From Paludibacteraceae bacterium (GTDB lineage Bacteria; Bacteroidota; Bacteroidia; Bacteroidales; Paludibacteraceae), in contig JAEDNI010000033.1 in NCBI GenBank assembly GCA_016302585.1, positions 1-20,080 of the forward strand: a stretch of DNA of 20,080 nt, read 5' to 3'. Shown here piece after piece: positions 1-7,708 of the stretch. The notes under the pieces are model-generated. The model saw only the letters and a list, made by a program, of their open reading frames with translations. It was not told the DNA's origin and did not search any database. The first letter of the stretch is position 1. Every line of letters begins with the position of its first letter. Both the position numbers and the translations under genes were made by a program.

Positions 1-1192
1 AAACATCCAGTTGCATGCTGGTTGCACTATTGTAGGGCGAAGCGCGGAAGGCTAAAACAGCGGTGTCCGTCAGGTTAATACCCGTGAACGAAATCTCTCC
101 GTCAGTAGAACTTGTTCCCATGACGCATGATGAGTTACCGGAATACGCGTTTGTAGCCACACCGGAATTAACGCTTGCGCTAATTGCTCCGGATATTGCA
201 AGGATATTTGTCTTAGATGTTGCCGGCAGATTGATAATCGTATCGTATTTCTGCGGGTCAGGCGTAGGAATAATCGGATCGGGACAAGCGTCAGCTTTGT
301 ACGTGCATTGCAGGGCCGCTAAATCGACCGCTTGACCTTTCTTATTTCCCCAGATATATTCTACCAATTCCGGATAATCAATAAACGGGTTACGGTTATG
401 TTGGATATCGGAAATATGGTCCGCACGACAAATCTCTTTATCGCTTACCGGGTCAGCACGATGCCAGTCAAGAAGGACTTCAATCAACCATGGTTTAAAC
501 TCTAAATAGGAATCATTGTCCATTGCCAGCGCGGCGTCAAAAGGAGTAGTTCCGCTTACCCAAGTGAAGTCTTCGTATGCAGTGGCTATGTAAAAATACG
601 CGCGAGCGAAATCACCGCGATATTCCTCGGAAGGTTCAAAACAGATAAATCCATATTGCGATTTCGCCTTGGAGTCCATGCGGAATGAACCATTGTCAAA
701 CTTATCTCCCTTTACTACATGTCCGGGAGGATAATTACTCTTTTGACTATTGGCTCGCTGATCGGATGGATTAAGATGATAGAGATCTTTATATGCGTTG
801 TTTACTTCTCCTCCCCACCATGATTTCGGCAGACAGTGTTCGATATTAATTGAGCAGCCGGAGTCTCCCCGTTTATTCGGATAATAACGAACACTATTTG
901 AGTACATATCCCAAATGATGCCATCGGGGTGTATGTCCGTCAAAGGAAGTGCCTGCCAAGTACCATAGGCCTTAAAGTCGCCTTTTTCCCACTCCGGCGG
1001 ATTACTTGTACTATGGTATTGGTTCGGGCCATACTCATACCGTTCGCCGCCGCGAACTAACAGACTGAGCGTCGTCTTGAGCACCGAGTCCTTCTTGCCT
1101 GTAATCGAATCGTAAAAACCGGCGGGCATATCTTCCGCCATCAGACCAAGTGCCCAAAACACTATGGTGCCGAATAAGAAAAGTCGTTTCAC
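1..1192 (-). CDS. Secreted endonuclease I family protein (EndA/Bsn-like), partial: C-terminus beyond window
   Basis: 397 residues are visible; the frame is open to base 1, so the C-terminus is missing. The start is a GTG at 1192, 17 bases after the pssA stop; no ATG precedes a hydrophobic signal peptide (residues 1-19, ending GLMAED). The family signature of the beta-beta-alpha metal endonucleases is clear: NIEHCLPKSWWGG at 116-128, with H119 the probable catalytic His, and DLYHLNPSDQRAN followed by SNYPPG at about 136-157. Known family members cleave DNA or RNA non-specifically outside the cytoplasm. From about residue 300 a Pro/Asp linker (CPDPIIPTPDP) leads into a Ser/Thr/Gly-rich region that looks like a beta-sandwich and may precede a sorting domain beyond the window. 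It is the last visible gene of the minus-strand run. Family assignment is firm; the exact substrate is not readable. Confidence 0.88.
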   Translation of the reverse strand, partial: MKRLFLFGTIVFWALGLMAEDMPAGFYDSITGKKDSVLKTTLSLLVRGGERYEYGPNQYHSTSNPPEWEKGDFKAYGTWQALPLTDIHPDGIIWDMYSNSVRYYPNKRGDSGCSINIEHCLPKSWWGGEVNNAYKDLYHLNPSDQRANSQKSNYPPGHVVKGDKFDNGSFRMDSKAKSQYGFICFEPSEEYRGDFARAYFYIATAYEDFTWVSGTTPFDAALAMDNDSYLEFKPWLIEVLLDWHRADPVSDKEICRADHISDIQHNRNPFIDYPELVEYIWGNKKGQAVDLAALQCTYKADACPDPIIPTPDPQKYDTIINLPATSKTNILAISGAISASVNSGVATNAYSGNSSCVMGTSSTDGEISFTGINLTDTAVLAFRASPYNSATSMQLDV

Positions 1193-1209
1193 AATATAGG
1201 ATGTGTTTT

Positions 1210-1914
1210 TTATTTCTTTTTGATAACCGCTAAAAGCAGGTTCAGAGTCACGTACCAAACGATACAAGCTGTTCCGCTAAGGAACGCAAAGGCGACGATA
1301 TGGGTGGTGATAGTCTTAAAAACGCAGAAACCAATTAGGATAAGGCAACCGATTAAGAAACTGATGATGACCGTTTTCTCTTTCGCCCATCCCTTGAAAC
1401 TAAAGAACGGAATTTCAGCGTTCAGCAGATAACAACTCAAGAACGAAACACCAATCAGAACCCACGCCATCCAGTCATAAGCAATAACTGAAATCGGCAG
1501 ACAGCATAAACCGCCCCAGAAGATAGCATTCGCCGGAGTAGCCAAACCGATAAACAAATCATGTTGACGTTCATCCACATTAAACTTCGCCAAACGAAGA
1601 GCAGAGAAAGCCGCCATGATTAAAGCTAATCCTGCCCACCAACCCAGAATCGGGCGAAGCCAACAGAAAAGCATCATTGCCGGTGCCAGCCCAAACGTGA
1701 TATCGTCAGCCAAAGAGTCCAATTGAATACCAATCGGGCTTGGCGCTTTCAGCAACCGTGCGCTCAGACCATCGAAGAAATCGAAGAACGCACCTGCCAG
1801 AATGAACACAAAAGCCAAAAGGAATGCGTTCTGCGTAGCCAGAAAAACTGCGATACTGCCGCATATCAAATTGCAGCTCGTGATAGCATCAGGAATAATT
1901 CGTTTTAGTTGCAT
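1210..1914 (-). CDS. pssA: CDP-diacylglycerol--serine O-phosphatidyltransferase
   Basis: This 234-residue polytopic membrane enzyme makes phosphatidylserine, the precursor of phosphatidylethanolamine, from CDP-diacylglycerol and L-serine. The CDP-alcohol phosphatidyltransferase signature is complete: D48-G49-x2-A52-R53-x8-G62-x3-D66-x3-D70, with the two terminal Asp residues expected to be metal-binding and catalytic. The N-terminus (MQLKRIIPDAITSCNLICG) and about seven hydrophobic segments fit the short PssA type. The ATG lies 3 bases after the stop of the upstream permease gene, so translational coupling in one operon is likely. The final residues are Lys-rich (VIKKK). PgsA has the same signature, but the N-terminal TSCNLICG pattern and length favour PssA. 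Confidence 0.93.
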   Translation of the reverse strand: MQLKRIIPDAITSCNLICGSIAVFLATQNAFLLAFVFILAGAFFDFFDGLSARLLKAPSPIGIQLDSLADDITFGLAPAMMLFCWLRPILGWWAGLALIMAAFSALRLAKFNVDERQHDLFIGLATPANAIFWGGLCCLPISVIAYDWMAWVLIGVSFLSCYLLNAEIPFFSFKGWAKEKTVIISFLIGCLILIGFCVFKTITTHIVAFAFLSGTACIVWYVTLNLLLAVIKKK

Positions 1915-1917
1915 GTT

Positions 1918-3330
1918 TTAATTATTTGGGGTCTCTTCTCCCTCCCTTGAGGGGAGGGTCGGGGAGAGGTTCTTATATACAAAATAGGTTATTATAAAGG
2001 TCGTTATACTGCATGCATTCGCAATCCAGAAGAATGTAGAGTAGCCTACCGCCAGTTCCAATGCACCGGCTACAAATCCCGGTATCATCATGCTCAACGC
2101 CATGAATGCCGTGCAAATAGCATAGTGCGCGGTTTTGTATTTGCCTTCCGAAAAATGCATCATATACATCATATAGGCCGTAAAACCAAAGCCATAGCCG
2201 AACTGTTCAAAACTGACGGCTGTGCCAATGAGCCAAAGCGACTCCGGTTGAGCCATACTCAAGTAGCAATAGACAAAACTCGGTAAGGTCAACGCGGCTG
2301 CCATGATCCAAAGGGATTTCTTTAAGCCTTTGCGCGCGATATAAATTCCACCTAAGATTCCGCCCAATAACAGAAAGATTACTCCAATCGTGCCATACAA
2401 CAAACCTACTGTGTCCGTGTTTAGGGCAAGACCTCCTCCGAAGACTTTTCCGTCGCGCACAAAACTTGCTTTGCTATCCACCAAGAACGGTTGACTCAGT
2501 TTCACCAAGAAACCTTCGCTCAAGCGGTAAAGGAGCATGAAACCGATGGCTAAGCCCACGCCCGGCTTGGTGAAAAAGGTCTTGAATGCTTCGCCTAATT
2601 CCTTCCAGACTGCTTTAGAAAGGCTTGCTCCTCCCCTTGTGGGGGAGGTTGGGAGGGGGTTCTGGTTCTCCTTTTCTACCTTAGGCAGCGCGAAACAATG
2701 GTAGACCGTAACAAGAAGCATAACCACACTCGTTGCACCTAAGGTCACTTGCCACGAAAGCGGGATATTCCCCGTCTTATCCTCTATAGCCCCGGCGATA
2801 TATACGATCACGCCCTGCGAGAACACAGCCGCGATACGGTAGAACGTTGATCGAATACCCACAAAAGCCGCCTGACTCTTACTGTCATGGGCCAGCATGT
2901 AATAACCATCCGCTGCAATATCATGAGTGGCGGAGGCAAAAGCGGCGATGATAAATAAGATGAGCGTGAAGCGGAATGTACTAACAGAAGTAGCCTTTTC
3001 TGCAATCGTCTCTGCGGCCGGGTGTGGCAGACTGATGGTAAGCAAGACACACAATGCCGTCAATAGAATCTGCATCGCAATAATCCACCATCGTTTAGTG
3101 CGCAAGATATCTACGAACGGACTCCATAAACCCTTTAAAAACCAAGGAAAATATAGAAGTGTCGTAAAAAAGGCCAACTGATCATTGGGCACTCCCATTT
3201 TAGCAAACAGCATCACGGAGATGCTGTTTACTAAAAAATAGGGTATACCTTCCGTGAAGTACAACGTCGGTACCCAAACCCACGGCGATATGTTTTGTTT
3301 ACTCCTTATATTTATTACGCGCGTGCGCAC
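1918..3330 (-). CDS. AmpG-like MFS permease (PAT family) carrying two repeat-derived peptides
   Basis: This 470-residue inner-membrane carrier has about 12 hydrophobic segments. The N-terminal WVPTLYFTEGIPYFLVN and the HDIAADGYYM motif at about 136-145 match the peptide/acetyl-CoA/muropeptide (AmpG-like) branch of the major facilitator superfamily. A role in recycling anhydromuropeptides is possible, but the substrate is not proven. Two palindromic elements are translated: one gives QNPLPTSPTRGGASLS (223-238) in the central cytoplasmic loop between the two six-helix halves; the other gives LSPTLPSREGEETP near the C-terminus, so the natural tail has been replaced or extended. The start follows the PPIase stop after 3 bases and pssA follows after 3 bases, so this is the middle of an operon. 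Reading frame is intact despite both insertions. Confidence 0.85.
   Translation of the reverse strand: MRTRVINIRSKQNISPWVWVPTLYFTEGIPYFLVNSISVMLFAKMGVPNDQLAFFTTLLYFPWFLKGLWSPFVDILRTKRWWIIAMQILLTALCVLLTISLPHPAAETIAEKATSVSTFRFTLILFIIAAFASATHDIAADGYYMLAHDSKSQAAFVGIRSTFYRIAAVFSQGVIVYIAGAIEDKTGNIPLSWQVTLGATSVVMLLVTVYHCFALPKVEKENQNPLPTSPTRGGASLSKAVWKELGEAFKTFFTKPGVGLAIGFMLLYRLSEGFLVKLSQPFLVDSKASFVRDGKVFGGGLALNTDTVGLLYGTIGVIFLLLGGILGGIYIARKGLKKSLWIMAAALTLPSFVYCYLSMAQPESLWLIGTAVSFEQFGYGFGFTAYMMYMMHFSEGKYKTAHYAICTAFMALSMMIPGFVAGALELAVGYSTFFWIANACSITTFIITYFVYKNLSPTLPSREGEETPNN
1937..1971. repeat. Palindromic G-rich element, copy A
   Basis: The core CCCTCCC-TTGAG-GGGAGGG is at 1940-1958, followed by a G-rich tail to GGTT at 1971. 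It lies inside the last codons of the AmpG-like permease gene, with its G-rich strand on the template side, and encodes the permease C-terminal tail. Confidence 0.85.
2627..2662. repeat. Palindromic G-rich element, copy B
   Basis: CCTCCCC-TTGTG-GGGGAGG hairpin arms are followed by TTGGGAGGGGGTT. It sits in frame in the central cytoplasmic loop of the AmpG-like permease, with its G-rich strand on the template side. Confidence 0.85.
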
Positions 3331-3333
3331 ATA

Positions 3334-5364
3334 TTATTGGAAGTTCGCGCGGTTATCCGTAATCTCAGCCTCCGATTCGATCAATCGCATTGCCGGACCT
3401 ACGTGTTGCTGAGAACTGCTATAACCTAACTGCATTTTCTCAAGAGCTGGTTCGAACTCATCTGTGCTGTTGTTGGCTGCACCTGCTTTGACTACAAAGA
3501 CGCCGGTGTTGCCTTGGATGGCCTCGCTCAATTGATTCTCGTCCAATGCGAGCGTCGCACCAATCACAGCGGGCTCAAAACCCGTATTCGCAAAGCGATA
3601 GTCACTCAGCGCTACGCGCTCCGTGCTCTGAATCGGTTGACCCAGGATCTCAGCTACTTCCTCCAAGGAGGTGGCATTCTTGATCAAACCGGCTACATAC
3701 TCGTATTTCGCCTTGTTGGTGGCCAGATAAGTCAACTCGCCGCGTACCATCTCCAACGGACGATATTCCTCTTCGTTCACGTCGGTTAAAGTAGCGATGA
3801 TATATTGGTCTCCACAGTCATATACAGTACTGCTTACTTCACCTTCTTTGGCCTCGAATGCCCAACGAACGATCTGGCGGCTGTCTTTGATATTGCCTAC
3901 GTTCTCGGTCAGCGCCTTCAAGCCGTATTGCGGGGTAACTACCCATCCGTTCTCTTGTGCACCGGCCTCAAAGGATTCGGTATTGTTATGATCAACGACA
4001 AAAGTAGAGGCGTTGTTGTAGATAGCGGACTCGGTCTTGCTGGAAGCAATCACCGTGCGCGAGAGAATAGCCAACTTCACTTTCGGAGTGGCTTTGCTAA
4101 CCTCCATGATCTCATAGGTCATCTCACCCATACCTACCGGAATGGTAAACTGCGTGCCGCGCTTGCCGGCAAAGGCTTTCTCAATCAACGCCTTCGGCGC
4201 GTTACCGCGAATCAACTGCTCCTCAGTAACCCAACCGATCTCGCGATCCTCACCGCCTTCGATAATTGCCTTCAACTCTACCGAGTCGGGCAGCGAATAA
4301 CCGGCTTTGATGATACGAGCCATCGCATAGGTCTCGCCGTCAAACAGCAAGTCTGTGCAATCACCCGCTTTCGCTCCTTTCGCAAATGCGAAGTCCTTGA
4401 ACTGAGCCGGTACGTTCTCTTGCGAATAGTCACGACCGTCGTACACGGTTTCCGAGTGCTGCTGAACTACCAGCATCACGTCATCTGTCGTACGGAACTC
4501 ATCCTGTACACGCTCCATAGCTGCCTTTGCTGCCTCGAAGTCCTCTGAACTCGGGGTTTTCGCAAAACTGACGTATTTGATGGTACGCGTCGGCTCTTGT
4601 TTATAGCGATATAAGTTCTGCTTGTAAAGTTTCTTGATGTCGCTCTCGCTCACCTTGACCAAACTGTCTGCTATCGCATAGTAAGGCTGCATAACAAATT
4701 CTGCACTCACGCCGTGCTGGCGGTTGTTGAACGAGAACTCAGCCTCTAACGAGTTCACGCGAACCAGACTCTGGAGCAGCGTGTAGTATTTCTCCTGCAG
4801 ATACATGTTACGTACCGTTTTCTCCAGGTTCATCCAGGATGCTACCTGTTGTACATACTCCGGGTTTTGAAGCATCTCCGGATCTGCATCATTCAGGCTG
4901 TTGATGAGCTGAATGATACCTTCGCGGTTAACATCGCCGTTGGAATCCAGCAGAGACGGATTCTCTTTGATGTAATGATGCGGATTAGCTCCCAGGAACA
5001 ACTCCGTCAACTCTGCAGCTTCGTCCTCTCCGATACGGTCAGCCTTTACGATCATACCGATCTTCTCTGCCTGCGTACGGAAAAGATGCTCCTGAAGGAA
5101 GTTATTCCAAACCTGGTCACGGATCTGCGAATGAATCTCTGCTTTTTGTGCATCGGGATAGAAACTCTCAATACGCTTGATCTCCGCTTCGTACTCTGCG
5201 TAGGACAGTGCCTCGCCGGCAACGATGCCTACTTTATCGCGGTCGCGATGAATCAGCGAACTTCCATCTCTCAAGAAGTCGCCAAGGATAAATGCTAACA
5301 TGGCTACACCCACAATCACAATCAACAGGGCACCATGATTTCTAATCTTTTGTAAACTTGCCAT
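3334..5364 (-). CDS. PpiD/SurA-N-like periplasmic folding factor with a degenerate PPIase domain
   Basis: This 676-residue protein begins MASLQKIRNHGALLIVIVGV, a short cytoplasmic segment followed by one membrane helix (about 12-31), the arrangement of PpiD-type chaperones anchored in the inner membrane with a periplasmic body. The following region (SYAEYEAEIKR, then a helical domain with EHLFRTQAEKIGM) matches the SurA N-terminal chaperone fold. Where a parvulin domain would be expected (about 360-440) only the second half is recognisable (REIGWVTEEQL, IEKAFAGKRGTQFTIPV); the usual HILL-type strand and helix are absent and the closing GxHIIKV strand reads EMTYEIMEV. It probably helps outer-membrane or secreted proteins fold and may lack isomerase activity. 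It lies between a lipoprotein gene and the AmpG-like permease gene in one transcription unit. Confidence 0.82.
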   Translation of the reverse strand: MASLQKIRNHGALLIVIVGVAMLAFILGDFLRDGSSLIHRDRDKVGIVAGEALSYAEYEAEIKRIESFYPDAQKAEIHSQIRDQVWNNFLQEHLFRTQAEKIGMIVKADRIGEDEAAELTELFLGANPHHYIKENPSLLDSNGDVNREGIIQLINSLNDADPEMLQNPEYVQQVASWMNLEKTVRNMYLQEKYYTLLQSLVRVNSLEAEFSFNNRQHGVSAEFVMQPYYAIADSLVKVSESDIKKLYKQNLYRYKQEPTRTIKYVSFAKTPSSEDFEAAKAAMERVQDEFRTTDDVMLVVQQHSETVYDGRDYSQENVPAQFKDFAFAKGAKAGDCTDLLFDGETYAMARIIKAGYSLPDSVELKAIIEGGEDREIGWVTEEQLIRGNAPKALIEKAFAGKRGTQFTIPVGMGEMTYEIMEVSKATPKVKLAILSRTVIASSKTESAIYNNASTFVVDHNNTESFEAGAQENGWVVTPQYGLKALTENVGNIKDSRQIVRWAFEAKEGEVSSTVYDCGDQYIIATLTDVNEEEYRPLEMVRGELTYLATNKAKYEYVAGLIKNATSLEEVAEILGQPIQSTERVALSDYRFANTGFEPAVIGATLALDENQLSEAIQGNTGVFVVKAGAANNSTDEFEPALEKMQLGYSSSQQHVGPAMRLIESEAEITDNRANFQ

Positions 5365-5399
5365 TTTTTGTATTTAGTTAATATTTTTTTTGCTCTTCC

Positions 5400-6302
5400 T
5401 TAGAAGTTCGGGTTTGTCGATTCCTCTACATAACCGTTCGTCGGCTCGCAGGTACCGTTGTAGTTCTGGATCTTCGCATTTACCAATACCGTATCGCCTA
5501 CTTGTACCTGGTCAGCACTCGTGAACTTACCATTGTTCTTTCCTCTCAGGCGATAGCACGTAGCGTACGACATACCGTCCGAGATATTGAATGTACCGTT
5601 GCCGTATGACGGATCCACTACATCCACGCTTGTCACCACACCGCGAATCTTATACGTCTCCGTCGTTGTCTGCTTCGATGGCATTTCCAATGCAATTTTC
5701 TCTGCCTCCGTTACGCTGACCTCACCTTCACCCGGCTCCGGACAACCCGGGAATGGTCCGAATACCTCGTTGAAGTGCGCGTTGCCGGAACTGTATGTAA
5801 AGCAAGCGCCACTCGACTCGTAAATACCATTATAGTTCATCGGATAGCAACTGATCACCACGAAGTCGCCTATCTGAACGCACTCCAAATCCGGGAATTT
5901 GGCGCCGAATTTACCTAACAAACGATACGCATAGAACTGTTTCGTTCCCTTGCCGTCCTGACGAGCACTCAGATAAACGAAATCATTACCGAATCTCGGG
6001 AAATCGGTCTCAAAGGAAGATCCGCGGTTGAAGCCAACCACCCAACCTTTGATGAAATATTTCTCCTTCGATGTCTCGCCTGCCGCTAACTTGCGGGCAA
6101 TCTTAACCGCTTCGTTTACATTAATCGCGTTCTCCGGAATATCTACACCCTCAGGATCGGGAGTGGGATCCGGATCGGCAATCTCAGGAATCGTGTCCGT
6201 GTTAAACGAGTTGTCACCCGGCTGGTTGATATACGGGCTCTCTTTGCAACCAAAAAATACCATTGCGACCATTGCGGTCAATACTAAAATGCTCTTTTTC
6301 AT
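5400..6302 (-). CDS. Lipoprotein with two tandem OB-fold-like domains (DUF6359-like)
   Basis: This 300-residue protein begins with a lipoprotein signal (MKKSILVLTAMVAMVFFGC); the lipobox Cys is residue 19. A Pro/Asp-rich linker follows (PDPTPDPEG, to about 55). Two related domains then occupy about 57-180 and 194-295. Each opens with a VNEAVKIA or VTEAEKIA helix, then KYFIKGWVVG or TYKIRGVVTS, and ends with a QIGDFVVI or QVGDTVLVNAKI strand plus a YNG motif. This is the OB-fold-like module that Bacteroidota often place in surface proteins beside nucleases; nucleic-acid or ligand binding is an inference. It is the first gene of the minus-strand run, directly behind a promoter. No C-terminal sorting signal is seen. 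The two domains probably arose by internal duplication. Confidence 0.75.
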   Translation of the reverse strand: MKKSILVLTAMVAMVFFGCKESPYINQPGDNSFNTDTIPEIADPDPTPDPEGVDIPENAINVNEAVKIARKLAAGETSKEKYFIKGWVVGFNRGSSFETDFPRFGNDFVYLSARQDGKGTKQFYAYRLLGKFGAKFPDLECVQIGDFVVISCYPMNYNGIYESSGACFTYSSGNAHFNEVFGPFPGCPEPGEGEVSVTEAEKIALEMPSKQTTTETYKIRGVVTSVDVVDPSYGNGTFNISDGMSYATCYRLRGKNNGKFTSADQVQVGDTVLVNAKIQNYNGTCEPTNGYVEESTNPNF

Positions 6303-6369
6303 AACTGTATTGTATTTAAGATATTATATTCAAGGTTTACTATGCTACACATTTATTCAAATTAGCGTG

Positions 6370-6401
6370 CAAAGATACGAAAAATATTTCACGCGCGCAA
6401 A
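6370..6401 (-). promoter_or_regulatory. Bacteroidota-type promoter for the lipoprotein-ppiD-permease-pssA run
   Basis: Read on the minus strand, TTTG (6398-6401) is followed after 20 bases by TATCTTTG (6370-6377), matching the Bacteroidota -33 TTTG and -7 TAnnTTTG consensus. It lies 68 bases before the lipoprotein ATG. Confidence 0.8.
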
Positions 6402-6459
6402 CAAATAGTAAAAAAAGTGAAAAAAAATTATCAAAAGCACAATTATTCTTCGAATTTTC

Positions 6460-6490
6460 TTGCGTATATCAATTATTTGTTGTAATTTTG
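6460..6490 (+). promoter_or_regulatory. Bacteroidota-type promoter for infC-rpmI-rplT
   Basis: TTG (6460-6462), a 20-base gap, then TAATTTTG (6483-6490). Transcription should begin near 6496, giving an infC leader of roughly 200 nt that contains the 23-bp array. Confidence 0.75.
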
Positions 6491-6566
6491 TCCGCTTTTT
6501 CGATGGTAGGGCAAATTGTGCCCGCGCGAGAAGCACTTAGTATTAATCCGGAAAGGGACGGTTGAG

Positions 6567-6671
6567 GTCTTTCGTCTTTGAGCGAAGCGGTCTTTCGTCT
6601 TTGAGCGAAGCGGTCTTTCTACTTTGAGCGAAGCGGTCTTTCTACTTTGAGCGAAGCGGTCTTTCTACTTT
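6567..6671 (+). repeat. 23-bp tandem array in the infC leader
   Basis: Four 23-bp units lie exactly in phase at 6567, 6590, 6613 and 6636, plus 13 bases of a fifth at 6659. Units 1-2 begin GTCTTTCGTCTTTGAGCG; units 3-4 carry TACTTT in place of CGTCTTT. All end GAGCGAAGCG. A related single copy (CTTTGAGCGAAGCG) occurs upstream of the ferredoxin gene near 14692. Confidence 0.95.
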
Positions 6672-6696
6672 CTCCTTTCTACTAACGGCTAAAACT

Positions 6697-7254
6697 ATAG
6701 CAACTATTCCTCCCAGACCGCGTGGCGGTCGAGTTATTAAAGAAGACCCGCATCGTATTAACGATAAGATTCGCGGTGTCGCACAAGTGCGCCTTATTGG
6801 CGATAATGTAGAGCAGGGTATCTACTCCTTTCAGCAGGCTATGAAAATAGCCGATGACCTCAACCTCGATTTGGTCGAGATTGCGGCTACTGCCAATCCG
6901 CCTGTCTGCCGAGTCGTTGACTACCAGAAATTCCTCTACGCGCAGAAGAAAAAGCAAAAAGAGGCAAAGGCGAACCAAAAGAAGCAAGAGGTGAAGGAGA
7001 TTCGTTTCGGACCGCAGACCGATGACCACGATTACAACTTCAAGCTCAAGCACGCCCAGGAGTTCCTTAAAGAGGGAAACAAAGTCAAGGCCTATGTCTT
7101 CTTCCGCGGACGGTCCATCGTCTTCAAAGAGCAAGGCGAACTCCTCCTCGCACGGTTCGCGGCCGATCTCGAAGAGTTCGGAAAACCCGAAAATGTGCCT
7201 AACTTGGAAGGCAAGCGAATGATCATGTTCCTTAGCCCCAAAAGTCAGAAGTAG
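6697..7254 (+). CDS. infC: Translation initiation factor IF-3, non-canonical start codon
   Basis: IF-3 binds the 30S subunit, blocks premature 50S joining and proofreads start-codon selection. The body is unmistakable: HRINDKIRGVAQVRLIGDNV, then the LDLVEIAATANPPVCRVVDY stretch, the Lys-rich linker helix, EIRFGPQTDDHDYNFKLKHA, and VKAYVFFRGRSI. The GTG at 6787 would delete the conserved HRIND segment. Upstream, in frame back to the TGA at 6625, there is no ATG, GTG or TTG. I set the start at ATA 6697, giving (M)ATIPPRPRGGRVIKEDP, a basic Pro-rich leader like those of other Bacteroidota. ATT 6706, ATT 6736 and ACG 6685 are alternatives. E. coli infC starts with AUU for autoregulation. It is the first gene of infC-rpmI-rplT. 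The stop codon sits inside the first unit of an 11-bp repeat array. Confidence 0.9.
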   Translation: MATIPPRPRGGRVIKEDPHRINDKIRGVAQVRLIGDNVEQGIYSFQQAMKIADDLNLDLVEIAATANPPVCRVVDYQKFLYAQKKKQKEAKANQKKQEVKEIRFGPQTDDHDYNFKLKHAQEFLKEGNKVKAYVFFRGRSIVFKEQGELLLARFAADLEEFGKPENVPNLEGKRMIMFLSPKSQK

Positions 7255-7311
7255 GACAGAAGTAGGACAGAAGTAGGAAAAAAGTAGGACAAAAATAGGA
7301 CAAAAATCGGT
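7246..7311 (+). repeat. 11-bp tandem array starting at the infC stop codon
   Basis: Six units of 11 bp lie in exact phase from 7246. The first three are CAGAAGTAGGA and later ones decay to CAAAAATAGGA and CAAAAATCGGT. The infC stop TAG (7252-7254) is part of unit 1. Confidence 0.93.
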
Positions 7312-7479
7312 CCAATCCCGACGGTCAAACGACGGTCAAACGACGGTCAACCGACAGTCAAAGCCAACATCGGGATGATGCAATGCCCAAAAACAAGTCG
7401 TAGGGCCTACCTTTTTATCGCGTCTGAGTACGCGTGGCTGCCCGAGACTTTAGTATTAATATTTTAAATTCAAAACAAA
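7255..7479 (+). other. infC-rpmI spacer, mostly tandem repeats
   Basis: The spacer holds the rest of the 7246-7311 array and a second array at 7318-7361. The remaining 118 bases show no gene and no clear promoter; the last part before rpmI is AT-rich. Confidence 0.7.
7318..7361 (+). repeat. Second 11-bp tandem array (CGACGGTCAA type)
   Basis: Four consecutive 11-bp units: CCGACGGTCAA, ACGACGGTCAA twice, CCGACAGTCAA. The period matches the preceding array, but the sequence is unrelated. Confidence 0.93.
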
Positions 7480-7677
7480 ATGCCAAAGGTAAAAACGAAC
7501 TCCGGTGCTAAAAAGCGTTTCACGCTTACCGGAACCGGTAAAATCAAGCGTAAGCACGCTTACAAAAGTCACATTCTGACGAAGAAGACTAAAAAGCAAA
7601 AACGCAACTTGACCCATGTTGCGCTCGTAGATCAAACGAACATGCGCTCCGTACGTGAGATGCTCCTGCTTCGTTAA
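7480..7677 (+). CDS. rpmI: 50S ribosomal protein bL35
   Basis: This 65-residue basic protein is full length for the family. It begins MPKVKTNSGAKKRFTLTGTG and contains KRKHAYKSHILTKKTKKQKRN, the diagnostic bL35 core, ending MREMLLLR-like (SVREMLLLR). It is a structural component of the large subunit. The ATG follows an AT-rich stretch. rplT begins 31 bases after the stop, the order conserved in most bacteria, and the pair is expected to be co-transcribed with infC. Confidence 0.97.
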   Translation: MPKVKTNSGAKKRFTLTGTGKIKRKHAYKSHILTKKTKKQKRNLTHVALVDQTNMRSVREMLLLR

Positions 7678-7708
7678 GTACTAACCATTAAAGTGAAAGG
7701 ACAGAAAC

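Larger units (their letters stand above)
6303..6684. other. Divergent intergenic region and infC leader
   Basis: This gap holds back-to-back Bacteroidota promoters: minus-strand elements at 6370-6401 and plus-strand elements at 6460-6490. A small stem in the infC leader pairs GGGCA (6509-6513) with TGCCC (6519-6523). A 23-bp tandem array follows at 6567-6671. No convincing gene is present. Confidence 0.7.

Noticed and set aside
63..335. 90-codon plus-strand frame
   Set aside because: It lies antisense to the endonuclease I gene, whose motifs are clear on the minus strand.
3805..4548. 247-codon plus-strand frame, and 4849-5298
   Set aside because: Both are antisense to the PpiD-like gene and show no recognisable family or start context.
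5400..6302. Type IX sorting domain on the OB-fold lipoprotein
   Set aside because: The C-terminus is the end of the second OB-like domain; the lipobox Cys already explains its location.
6787..7254. infC starting at GTG 6787
   Set aside because: It would remove the conserved HRINDKIR segment of the IF-3 N-terminal domain, which is encoded just upstream in frame.
7362..7479. L20-type leader regulating rpmI-rplT
   Set aside because: I could not draw a convincing long-range pairing or pseudoknot in the spacer; only weak stems were seen.
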